Positions 32,960 to 44,900 of a stretch of 48,209 nt of DNA are shown one piece after another (within the stretch, counting starts at the first letter, position 1; every line of letters starts with the position of its first letter). Origin of the DNA: Choristocarpus tenellus KU-1152 (taxonomy: Eukaryota; Phaeophyceae); assembly GCA_964200185.2 (NCBI GenBank), contig CAXNAD020000014.1, positions 1 through 48,209 of the forward strand, given 5' to 3'. The position numbers and the translations under genes are program-made. The notes under the pieces were generated by a model, which did not search any database, was not told where the DNA came from, and worked only from the letters and a program-made list of their open reading frames with translations.

Positions 32960-35900
32960 ACACGTAAACACACCCAAACTCAACAAAGATTCACCCTCAC
33001 TCGCACGGACGCACGCGCATCACCAGAGACAGAAGGAAGAGCCCTGTTACTAGTCCCTTCAAGTACCGTTCAAGTAATTCTGGGGGCAGTGCGAACTCCT
33101 CCAAGGAGACACCAACATGGTGTAGGGGTCAAGGCGGAGACCACACAGCAGTGGGATTCAGCCAACGACTATGGGGCTACCTTTTTCGAAATGTCAACCG
33201 GTGCGCGTGGTTGATGCTTTCATTGAAAACAAACAACATGCAGTGTTATGGATGTAGTGTTGGTGTGTGATTGCGTTGGGTCCTACTCAAGTCCTTCAGG
33301 TTGTGCCTCATGTTCCTAATGAACGGGTGGATTCAGATTTTGGATGTATAGGTTGTGCAGATGGCTGTAGTGTTCTGAGGCTTGATCTACTCCTGAAGGC
33401 CTGAACTTGGAACATGTACTGTGGAACACTAACCATTTCAAGTGGTAATCCGTGGCTGACTCACATTTTGAGTACCCAACAGCTGCATTAACTGTAGCAC
33501 TAGAATACAGAAAGGAAATGTTTGATGTCTTAGATATACTTCTTGGTTTTTTCAAAGTTCGATAATTTGCAATGAGCTGACCCTCGCACTGTCCATTTAT
33601 GGTGGGTATGAGCTGTGCCTGGAACGAAAATACTGCCTGCAGGCGCCTCATCCTTCTTCCTACCACAGCCTTTGCAACAGCCTTAAGTTAAAGTGATGCC
33701 TTGATGACTTCCTCTTGGAAGTTACAGACTTGATGATCACACTCCAACCTCACCCCATCCCTGAGAATCATATGTTGCGCCTTGTTGTGTGTTGGGTTTT
33801 GATGGTATGGTATGGCATGCAGAGCTGTAGATGAGCTCTACTACCTGTGTGAAGCTGAAGGTAGCACACGGCACTGCAACGAGGCTGCCGACCTCCTTGA
33901 TGGGTGAGTGATATAATCTTCAGGTCAAAGGGCTAGTGGGCTTTTTTGTAGGATGCACTTTTGTTTTGCAGTAGGTAGTAGTTGTAGATTGCATTTTGAG
34001 TTGCAAGCAACATCACATTATGTAAGAGAGACAGAGCTTGCTTCATGTAAACAAGCGAGACCCCAAGCATACATATCTCCTGTAGACATGATCAAAATCA
34101 GGTAGGTTTCTCACAATCAGTCACATAGTGTGGAGATGCAATTGTGTGTGACCAAGCTCAGATTATGTGCAATTCTGGGACAAGATCGTGTGTGCAACAA
34201 GCAACGTGCAGGGTTTGTTTTTGTTCGCTGCGGATGGTGTATGACTGGCCTCAACTCCCAGGTCTTTGGTGGTCTCAGGTTGCTGTTTAGTCTGGTTTGC
34301 AGTGTCATCATTGATATGCAAGCAAGCACTCAAGTAATTTGAAATACACTTAGTTTGAAGTAGGTGGTAGTCGGTTTTGCAAACCAACTGCCGGTTTTGT
34401 CTAGCTTGTTCATATTTTGGGGATGTGTGACCCGTTGTTGCTTACTTGACATCCATGATAGGCAGGCCTCTTGAGTATTTCTTTGATTAGCTCTGTGTAC
34501 TCTAGGAATATTTTATTTGCATACATATCAATGCCAGGTTCGAGTATGAGTACATGATAAACATAAAAGAAACAAGTACTGGGTACAAGTACAAAGTACA
34601 AGCACACTGTACAATTCTCCCTTCACCTTGCAATTCTCTGGTACATCCTTGTCCTGGGTCACTGCTATTGATGAAGGAGCGTTTCCATTCTACACATAAT
34701 TGGGTGCTGATCCTATTTATATGTTGCTGTTGCTATTGAAATATTTGAACCTCTTGGCCGCTTGGATCTGGGTATGTCTTTCAGAATGACACATATGCTA
34801 TGGTGACTGCTGTCCTGAAGCGTTGATATGAATCCGAAGACGTAAGGACCATTGTTCAGTGAAAATATCCAAATCCATCTCTCTGCAGCAACATTGGAAG
34901 ACCCCAGTACAACAACACACCTGTGTGCTTGAGGATAGTGCTCTCCTATACTCGTTTTCTTTTCCTGTGTGTGAAAATCTGTGCTTATCTTTTTCTGTTA
35001 GGGTACTAACTGTACTGTAGAATTGATGTGTAAGAGTTTCTGGTGCAGAGGTGCTGATGCAAACATATAATCTCGTAGGTTTTTCTCTGGAAGTTTCAAT
35101 GTTGTGTTCTTGGGATCTATACTAGTCAGTGTATCATCCACTGGAGACAAATTCAAACAACTGTCAGCCTCCTCTCTTTTGTTGTGCACCATTCGATCAA
35201 ATATCTGAACACACCCCTCTTTCCAAAGATTTTTTTTTTTGATGTGAAGATGGAACCTGTCTTTGTCTTAGCATAGCCATGACCCCAGCCTGCTAGTTGC
35301 AGTATAGAAAAGAGGCATCAATGATGCTTAGATTAGCTGTCTTGAACATCCATCCCACGCTTGCATATTCCAAAGATTTGTCAGTCGCTTTAACTTTGGA
35401 GAGGTTTCAATAATAGTTTTTCAATAATACCCCACATGTGCACTTGCCCCAAGATGTGGACGGGACTTTAGGAAGCTAGTGGAGCGGATTGCAGACCAGA
35501 GGCGTTTTGAAGATGAGCACCGGGCTGCCAGAGCTCAAGGTTTGGGCTTGGGCGAGGCAAGCAGGACACCTGGGGGGGAGGGTCGCAAGACTAAGAGGAA
35601 GAGCTCAGGGGATGGAGAGGCTTGTATTGCAGTAGACAGTGGCCCGCGGAAACCAAGGGGACTTGTCTGGGAGGTGAACTTCTGTTTCCATTAGAGTGAA
35701 AATGTCTTGAGGGTACGAGTTTTGTTCTTTTTGTCCATTAGGGGCTTGACTTTCTATGGGTTTTTTTATGACATTTTCCTATTCCTAATGTTTTGGAGTA
35801 GGTATCATGTGTATGTCTGGAACAAGGATATTGACACTTCCTAACAAACACGATAGCCAAAGTAACATCGAAATCGGAGCATTGGAATTTAGGCCCCAAA

Positions 35901-38900
35901 TGGACGCGCGGCTCTACACTCTAAGATACTTTGACTCATATTCCTATCGTAACACTGCTCTTGACTCTTGCACACATGGCGTGATGCATGTTGGGGCCAA
36001 CCTGTACTAGTGTGTGTTCCTTCTTCCCCACTCCCTTCTCCCTGCGAGCATCCTGTCTTCATCTTGAAAGTGTCACTCTGTACAGCATTCTTCATCTCTG
36101 GTTTGCTCTTCTTACCTTCTTTATCACTGAGGGTTTTAATGTTGGGGATGTGTTTGCTGTGATAGATATGAAGTAAATTTTGTGCCCTACTCCAAAAGCA
36201 GCAGCAAAGTGTATTCTGGCTCTCAAAGAGTGATTTTATTCATCCTGAGGTTTAGGGGTCAGTCAGGTTGTGTGTGGCTTCAGACGTTACATCTGAATAC
36301 GGTTTCAACCATCCATAAGCTCGAATCATGTCTTGGAGTACTTAGTTCTTTGGCACCTCCAATAATTAGTGACAAAATTTGTCTCCTACAGCCTTCCTTT
36401 CCTTCACTGCAATGACTGGTGCAGTATCCCCTACCCTCCCCCCCCTCTCCCAAACTTTTGTTGTGAATTAATAAAGGTGCGCAAAACTATGCCTGCCTCC
36501 GGTGGTAGTGCAATCAGCTCCATCATCATCAATGCCATTGAGCGTATGGATAGCTATGTATCCACCAAAGACACAACCAAAAATCTTCAAGGAGCGTTGG
36601 CTGGAGCTTCCACTGAGAGTACAGTTTCTCTTCTACAGGATTCACATCAAGGTGTGCATACAGTATTGACAGGTGGTTTTCAGGAGATTGTTCAGGAGGG
36701 TGGCCAAGAAGCACATTGTGCTGGTGAAGATGTGAATCACAATAGTGGCAACTCAGGCAATTCTGAGGATAGGGAGGGACGCGTTTCTCCACTTGTAGGT
36801 GTCCCTGTGGTGCCAGCTGCAGCGCTCTCGGTATTGCCCAACATAGGTGGAGACAGTGAAGAGGGTAACCAGCGTGATATTGTAGCTGATATGTCAGTTT
36901 CATATCCAAAGACAACTGCTGATGGTGAATGTCCGCTTGTGAGTTCTGGAATTGATGCAGGTGCTGCTGATGTTGCTGAGGGTGGGGGAGGAATGGATAA
37001 GAATATTGGGCAAGGAGCTCAAGAGTGGACGGAGAACACATCGCTGCACAGAGGTGGGGCAGGGGAAACAGATGCAATGGTCTTCATTGTGGGTGAGTCT
37101 GCAGCAGCTCATGTCACAAGCACAAAAGGTGGGCAGTTGGTGACAAGGGAAGATTTGAACCAAGTGGAGAGAAATTCCATAGAGAGCTCAGATGGAGTGA
37201 GTCATCTGGATGCCCCAGCTGAACCTCAGGCCCAAGTCCAAGTCAAAGCGAATACCCAAACCAAAGATAAAGCCAGCGGGGTGGGTAACTCTCCAACAAG
37301 ACCTTTGAAACTTGTCTCAGTCACAGCAGACTCGAGCTTAGCAGCTGAGAAATCCTCTCAGGTCCCATCTCGCCTCAACCCTAAAGCTACCCCATTTAGC
37401 TTCAACCCAAGGGCCACTGCATTCAGTCCCAGTTCCATGCCCTCATCACCCAAGAGTTCAATGCCTCATGTGCATTCTACTGAGGTAGAGGCTGGGCTGT
37501 GCTCCACTCCTTCCAGTAAGTTGGACCATATTCCTAACCCAGATCCAGTTCTAGTACCAGTCAAGATACAAGTGCCAGATCTGGCCCCAGCCCCCAATGG
37601 AACCTTGGCCATTGACCAGGGACAAATCAATTCCCCTGCCCCGAGCAAAGCCATCCTCCCTACCCCCTTCGCATTCTCATCCAAAGACCCTCTCTCTCCA
37701 TCTCCTTCTGATGGTTTGATGCCTGGTGGTGAGCCTGTGTCTTCTAGTGGACCTAAAAGTACTCCTGATGCTGTCACCACAGTTGAGGTTGCGGTTGTTG
37801 CAGGGGGGACCGAGGTCCATGCTGAGAGTGGACCTGAAGCTGGTCTTCCTGCCACAACTGTGCCAGCTACTTCCTCTGCTCTTGAACCAAGAAGTGTTAC
37901 TGTAACACCGCTTCATCTCCCGGTGAGTAATCTGTCGCCAGAGTGAGAGGAGGAGTCAAGAGACATTGAGGGTGAGTTGTTTTTTGCTGGGCAACTATTG
38001 AGGGTGTGTGATCTATTTGTTTTTTCCAATAACATTTGATGTTGTTGATGATTACATGTTCTAGCTTTAAGTGCCTGTGCTTGGAGGTGTGCACCAGTGT
38101 GAGGTATTGCTTTAGTACCTGAATACTTCATTAGTTATCATAAAGCAACCACTCAAGAATCTCCTTGGAACATCATTTTTCTTTTCGAGACAGTACTCTT
38201 GATTTTTCATACCTTTGCAGCACAGTACCGGTAGGATGAGAACCATCCCATAAGTCATATCCTTAGGTGCTTTCAGTTCTATTTTCTGCCCCACCTATCC
38301 ATATGTCCTCAACTATCGCATGTCACCTAGGTTCTTTCTTGTTTGAGTAACAAGAGGCAGACATGTTTGCCTGCTGTGCAATCCTCCCTTCCCTGCCTTT
38401 TGTCACTTCCATACGCAACTCACCTTATCAACATGCCATATAACACAACACCAACAAATTGCAGGTGGACAGCAAGTGGTCTCAGCGACCAAAGCTAACC
38501 CCTGATGGACCAAGCAAGAAGTGGATAGAGAAGAGCAAGACTAGAGGCGGTGCAGGAGTGATTTCAACAAAGACCCTTAAACACAAAGGAACAGGTCAAA
38601 CTCCAACCTTTAGTCTCATGCCTACTTTAGGAGCTCTTGCCAGTGCAAAGGAAGATATCCCCCAGAGCAGCACCCAAAGCACCTTTGAAAGTGTCAGGGG
38701 GCAAGAGGACCCCAAGACCAAGCACCAGCCTAGAGATGTTTTGGGGGGTATTACTGGGAAGGCTATGGATGTTGAAGATTCCCAGCTGCTGGACGGCCTC
38801 TTGGGTGGAGAGAATGACACCGAAGATCCGGATTCTGCTTACTTCACGGCCACGGAGAAAATATGGGCTGAGGCTGAAGCGTGGGTTGAGGCAGAGGCTC

Positions 38901-41900
38901 AGGTGCTCAACTTTTCTATCCTTGCATTGGCTTCAGGATAGACTTAAATGTGTACTCACTATTCAGTGGGCCAAATTTTCCCAAGAGACGAATTGTAGGT
39001 GCAATGATTGGAATGTTCTAGGATTGAAGAGGTAGGCTTCAGAGTTTGGTGGTAGAGGATTGAGGGTGGCAATGGATTGACTACCTTTGTGCCTTTTGTC
39101 ACATCTCCTTCTACTGAAAGAGTCGCTTGTGTTGTAGGTTCACTTTTTGCGCTTACACTCTTGAGATGACTTCTGTGCAATACGATTTGCCTGCCTGCTT
39201 GTCCTCAACCGTACCTATGCATCATTTTGTTTTCCTCCAATACTGGTAGACTGCTACCATTCCTTATACCCTCACTCCAATTCCAAGAACTGACCCCCCT
39301 CCCCACCAAGGATATTAATCTGAGTACCAGAAGTCGTTCTAAAATCACCATAGAGTATGATCCCTTGACTACATACATACATATTAATGTATATATCAGG
39401 CCAAATAAAATACTCAAGTCAGTAACCCTAAACCTTAATCTGATCAGGCAGAAGAGGAGGCGTGGGCACAGCTTGATAAGAATGATCCCTGTCCAGAATC
39501 GGATGCAGCCTCTGATCAGGCAAACACTCCAGTTTTCCAAGACGTTGTTGGTGATAGGGCTAGCTTGAACAAAAGCCAGCTCAAAGGCAACATGGATTTG
39601 ACCCCAAACGATACACTTGAGAGCCCTCAATTTTCTGGCAATGGTGGCGTGACTAATGGATCTCACCTTACTTGTGAGATCCATTCGCAGCATGGTGATT
39701 CTCTAGGGTTCGGATATGACAATGGAGGAATGGATGAAGGCAACGCTGGGGGGCTTGGCAGGGATGAGGTGCGAGATGACGACAGGATGACACACTCTGA
39801 GTTGGAGATGGACATCCCAGCAAGGTTTCCCTTGGGTGATGAGGTAGAAAGAAGGAGCACCAGTAGGCGGGCCAATTTGAAGGGGTTCCGGGGTGGGGGC
39901 CAAGAGAATATTGTGGGGAAGACCAATGCTACAGAGAGCAGCCAAGGTGTGGTATCTTATTATTGTGGCATCTTATTGTTGTGTTTGGTTTATGCTCAAA
40001 TGCAACACACATACACTTCTTTTGCACCCTATGGTTGTACTGATACTGTATGATACGATAATTCAATGATCCCAAGTGCGGATATTCCAAATTCTAAATA
40101 GGTAAATTTAAGGAGGGTTTGCTTGATGTTCAGCCCCTGTTTCATTTCGTGTGGGTCTCCTTGCACGTTGCATTGCTTTTTCCAAGTCTTCTTTTTCATT
40201 CGAGTACAAGAACTATAGCTGTTCTTGGTCAAAATTCTGAAGTATATCACTTCGAATTTAGTTCAGTTTCTCTCAACACCGTGTTTTACATGTTAGCTCC
40301 AGAACTTCTCTGCGTGTATGTGAAGTGTGTGCTCTATGAACAATTTTGCGATTAGAATTCTCAGCCATCATATGCTCTCCTTTTTTCTAAATTGGTGATG
40401 AGAACTACCTTCCCCTCCCTTCCTTCCTGTTGTGCGATCAAGTAGATGCCAGCGACTTGGTGTTGGAGCTGGGTTCTACTTGGTATCACGACACTGATGA
40501 GGAGGACTATCTGGTGCGTGGTGTACACGTTCTGTCTGTTTGAGTTATGCTAGGGTTAGGGCTAGGGACGGGGTTGGGGTTTTTGTTATGCTGTAGTGCT
40601 CTTTCACATTCCATTGTGGATTGATGGTTAGGTTTGGAGTATTCATGGGTGCAGTACAGTAGAGATCTAATCATACCAGATTTGCTTTGTAGTCATGAAG
40701 GTTTTAGTTGTCTCAATCATGTAATATGGATATCATGGATGGGTTAGGGGAGAGGATGATGAGAATCCCCACAAATGTACAATAGGGTTCCTTGTCAATG
40801 TTTCAGCACAACACAGAAAATGCAGCTGGGGCAACTTTCTTACTGAGCACCACCATATGAATATCCGCCGGGTTTGAGAACTTAAAGAGTGGAGGTTTTG
40901 AAAGAGTTTTGGGATGCCCCCCCCTCCATTAGTGTGAAGGTTAGCGTTAGGGCACAGCATAAACGAAGGTAGTTCATTTTAATCAGAGAAGAAGACAGAG
41001 GATGCTCTGGTGAGAAGCAGGGATCACCTGCACCTCATACACTGTGGAGAGGGCATCATCTGACTGGGGACATTGGGAAGTTTGGAAAAGAGATTTGACA
41101 TGGTCGTTTGGAATGTGTACAAACTATATCAAGGAACTGCAAGAACAGGAAGGGGCATAAAGTGTTACTGGTTAAGCACACTTGGACTTTGGCGATGCGA
41201 TATTGCTGGATTCAAATTGACGAGGTGAAGTAGAATATTTGACCATAAACCGTCCAAATTTCACTGTCTCTATCAGTATGGTGAAGGCAATAATATACTT
41301 CATTCAGTAACTGTCACTGAAGGCTTCAATAGTCTGAACTGGCCAAACATGAAGTGGAGTACTTTAGAGTACTTCGGTGACTGATGATGAAGGTTCATAG
41401 ACTGCTGACACACAGTTCAAATGGCATTTCCTTTGTTGTGGGATATGCCCCAACAGAGGTATCAATTTTCGCTCTCTGGTAGAAGCTGCACACTGTGATG
41501 CAGCCAGCAGATCCGCCCCAAAGACCGTTTTTTTCTTCTGATAGACATGAATGCCTGCACCTGAAGGAGAGGTAAGGGAGGAGGGGATTGGTACACCAGG
41601 ATACCTGAGGCTTTTGTTTGTGATGTCTTAAACAACAAATAGGAGTGCCTGTTAATCGATCTCTTGTTCATTTTTTCCTTCTGTATACCCAAAGCAAAAG
41701 GGTCCCACACATACTCAGGCAACCTGGGGGAGAACTGATGTTTTCCATCAATCAAACAACCGGGGGGGCAACTGGTACATCTGTCTTGATCACTTTTTGA
41801 CACACTAGTTCGACCACCGTCTCGTACTGAACTTGAGGGCACGATCAAGTGCTACCAATGGAAGTCAATCACCATGTTGTCTCCATATTGGTCTGCTTTC

Positions 41901-44900
41901 TTGGTCTAGAATACTGGTGGGAAGATATGTTTTTGCTCCAATGACTGCTATGTCCAGTCTGTCCTTGAGTGCTGAATTGCCGAATTGTGGTAGCACCTGC
42001 AGTTTTGTCAACAGAAGCAGTGACTAGTAAGGACGCAGGAGGTGAAGCGGAAAATGTGAGCACAGCCATTCATTAGAAGCTGCTTTGGAAGTATTGCCAC
42101 CCCTCACACAGATTTTTTTGCTAGGTGGTTGGTTTTCAAGCGATCAAGGTTTCTTGGGGGTTAGGAGGATTGAGAATATGTGTGGCAGTAACAACATATA
42201 GACTCCCAAAACATCATTTCAAAATAGGTGTTCAAGGTGCCTCGCAAATGACTCAAACAGGAGAGGGTGTCTACCTTGTAGGACTTCCTTGGCACCTAAA
42301 TGAGGAAGATGGAAAACTGCATTTACCATGTGGATTATGAGTAGTTTATACCAACACACGGAAGGTGTAGAGAGGATCGGACAGAGAACCTTGCATTACA
42401 TCCTCTACACATCTAGCAGGGTATAGAGAGCAAGGACTCAAGGACCAGTGTGGGTGTAACACTTTGAGGTGTTCCTATATGCCAACAGTCAACCCCAACC
42501 CCAATACTTGTCCAACCATCCGCTTGTGTTACACTCGCTGATGCACCAATGCTAATGGATGTTGCGGAATCAATCCATGCAATAGCAAATTGAAAGGTAG
42601 TGGAACCATTTCCAGCAAGAATCTGAAATTTGACCCCGGCAGGAAAAAGATTATTAACCAGGGTCTTAACAAGGTTTTGTTAGCTGTGTGTCTACAAAAA
42701 GAAAGATTGGACTCTCTGGCAGGTTCACTATGTGAAGCTTTGTCTTGCTATCGCAAATTCCTGTAGTGCTGCATTGAATTCCACAAACTGAAACACACTG
42801 ATGACACACTGATCCTATAAAGATGCCCCTGTGACAACTGGGTGTGACAGTCTTGGGGTGACCGTGCAAAGACAGAGGCTCCTCCCGTTTGCAGGGTCAG
42901 TTGCATGCATGGGGGGAGAACAATTACCTAAAGTGTTAATGCATCGATTGATATTTGGGGAACTTGCAGATAGCAGAAACAAGGTGAACAGGAGAGGTGA
43001 TGGACATTTGCAAGGCGACTTAGAGATGACTTGGACTACACAGTCGAGAGATTGAGTGCAAAGACAGCAAACCTGAAACTGTGGTTCACTTGCTTGGTTG
43101 ATGGAACAATGAATTCTATGGACAAGTTGTATTCCAGCAAAGCGGTGATAGCCTGACTACATCATGCTAGTGCAGAACCTAAGGCAGCCCAAGCAGGATG
43201 AGGGCACATACTTGCTTGTATCTGCCAGCTGATTGAATTTTTTCTCACTAGTGTCTTTCCCGTGGGTTGATTATTCTTCTGTCCCTCTTTTCATTGTGTG
43301 ATACAACGAGTATATAGGAGTGTTGGGATTATACACACCGGGTGTGATGCTGAATTTTCCTCTTCCCCTTGTCCTCATAGGTGTGGATGATGTCAACACA
43401 TTAATGTCGTCCTGTCCCAGCTGTTGGGTGCTAGCGTATACTGTTTTTTTGGGGGGGTTGGCGGCTCTTCTTATCTGCGTCGATTTTTTTTCTTCTCCTT
43501 TTTTATTTTTGATATTCTGAACTTTCTCCGGGTTCTTCCAGAACTAATACTCAAACTACCTCTAGACCACAGGTTCAAGACCCTCAGACTAAGGAGAATA
43601 TAAATAGCGATAGGTGATCTTTTGTTATTACCACCATTTTTTGTGCTGTTGCTTAGTGTTGAATCAATTTTTACCAAATCAAGATTGACTGGCTTCTTAG
43701 CACCCTTGTGCAAGTGTCTGATCGGTTGATGGATTGAATTAACAGTCCCCCCCCCAATTTCAGCGACATGTTCATTCGCCAGGAAAGGAAAAAATGGAGG
43801 GCAAGAATGCCCCTATCTCCTCCCCCCAGTAGCACACTAGTCCAGACTAGTTCTTCCTCTGTTTAGAATTAATGTATCTTAAAACCTTTGCAGCCCCGAT
43901 GAAGAAACAAGAATTTTTTCACTTGTTCACATTTTATGGGTGTATTGTGCAGACACTTAAAATGTTTGCCCACCAAAATTTCATGCAATGGGCAGCCTAC
44001 ACCTGTCTATGATTCTGCCGCCGAAGCCCTCCAAAACTCCATTCCAGCATGGTAGTTCCCTGCATCCACTAGGACATTCAGTGGGATCTTGTCTGCCTTC
44101 TCAGCCTTTTTCTTGCTAGAATGGGGAATTTTGAAGACGTTGTCACCGTTGGACCCCAGCACTTCACCATAAACTACGAAGAGACTCTGCCAGACATGCT
44201 CTAGTGTGTCCTGGGGGTACACATTGAAATCCTCCTGTGGCCTCTACCAACTCCTCTGTGTTGCTCACCCCCATGTCTCTCTTCAGTTGCTGGATGGAAT
44301 GAAGAAATATCTGTTTGTTGACGTTAAGGTCAGGCGAGTTGGCTCCCCTGGGTCTCTATGACTATGCCATCCCCCGCCACATCTCTCGATTGCTTCCATT
44401 ATCCCCCCCTTGGTGTGTGGCTTTGCCCTGTCATGCGGCGTGAAGATGGTGTATCCTTTCAGTCTGGGCATGCAGACCTTGATTGCTGGGATAATATTCT
44501 CGATCATGAGCTTATACCTCTCACCGTCCACCATGGCTGGCACAGGTACCTTAGTCCCCTTGGGACATTGTTTTCTGGAGTGCTGAGTGACCTTAGTGTC
44601 TACAATTGGTCAGCTTCCTAGGGCGGGCCACATCTGCAAGGATGTAAAACCACATCTTGTTTATGTGTACCCAGGCATAATGATCGTCCACTAATACCCC
44701 ACTTCCCCCCCTCCTCTGTGTGTGGATGATGACAAAACCCACTCTGCTAACTTTCTGGTGGTCTGAGAAGACTGGCTTAATCCACCGCTTGACCTTCTTC
44801 ACCTTGTCGCACTCGTACAGATCCCACAACAAAGCAAGGGAGACCCCAGCTTTGGCCGCCCATTTGTGAAAGGATGTGCAGTGTACCTATGGGACATCCC

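Noticed and set aside
36529-37077. 182-codon minus-strand frame rich in His, Gln and Leu
   Set aside because: It is the antisense shadow of the long low-complexity SCAPER exon; the His/Gln/Leu bias mirrors the sense composition.
39205-39693. 162-codon minus-strand frame
   Set aside because: It runs opposite to the start of SCAPER exon 8 and into the adjacent intron, with no motif and no splice support.
41462-41848. 128-codon minus-strand frame in the SCAPER intron
   Set aside because: No domain recognised, and neighbouring frames do not extend it; could be decayed transposon sequence but there is nothing positive to support that.
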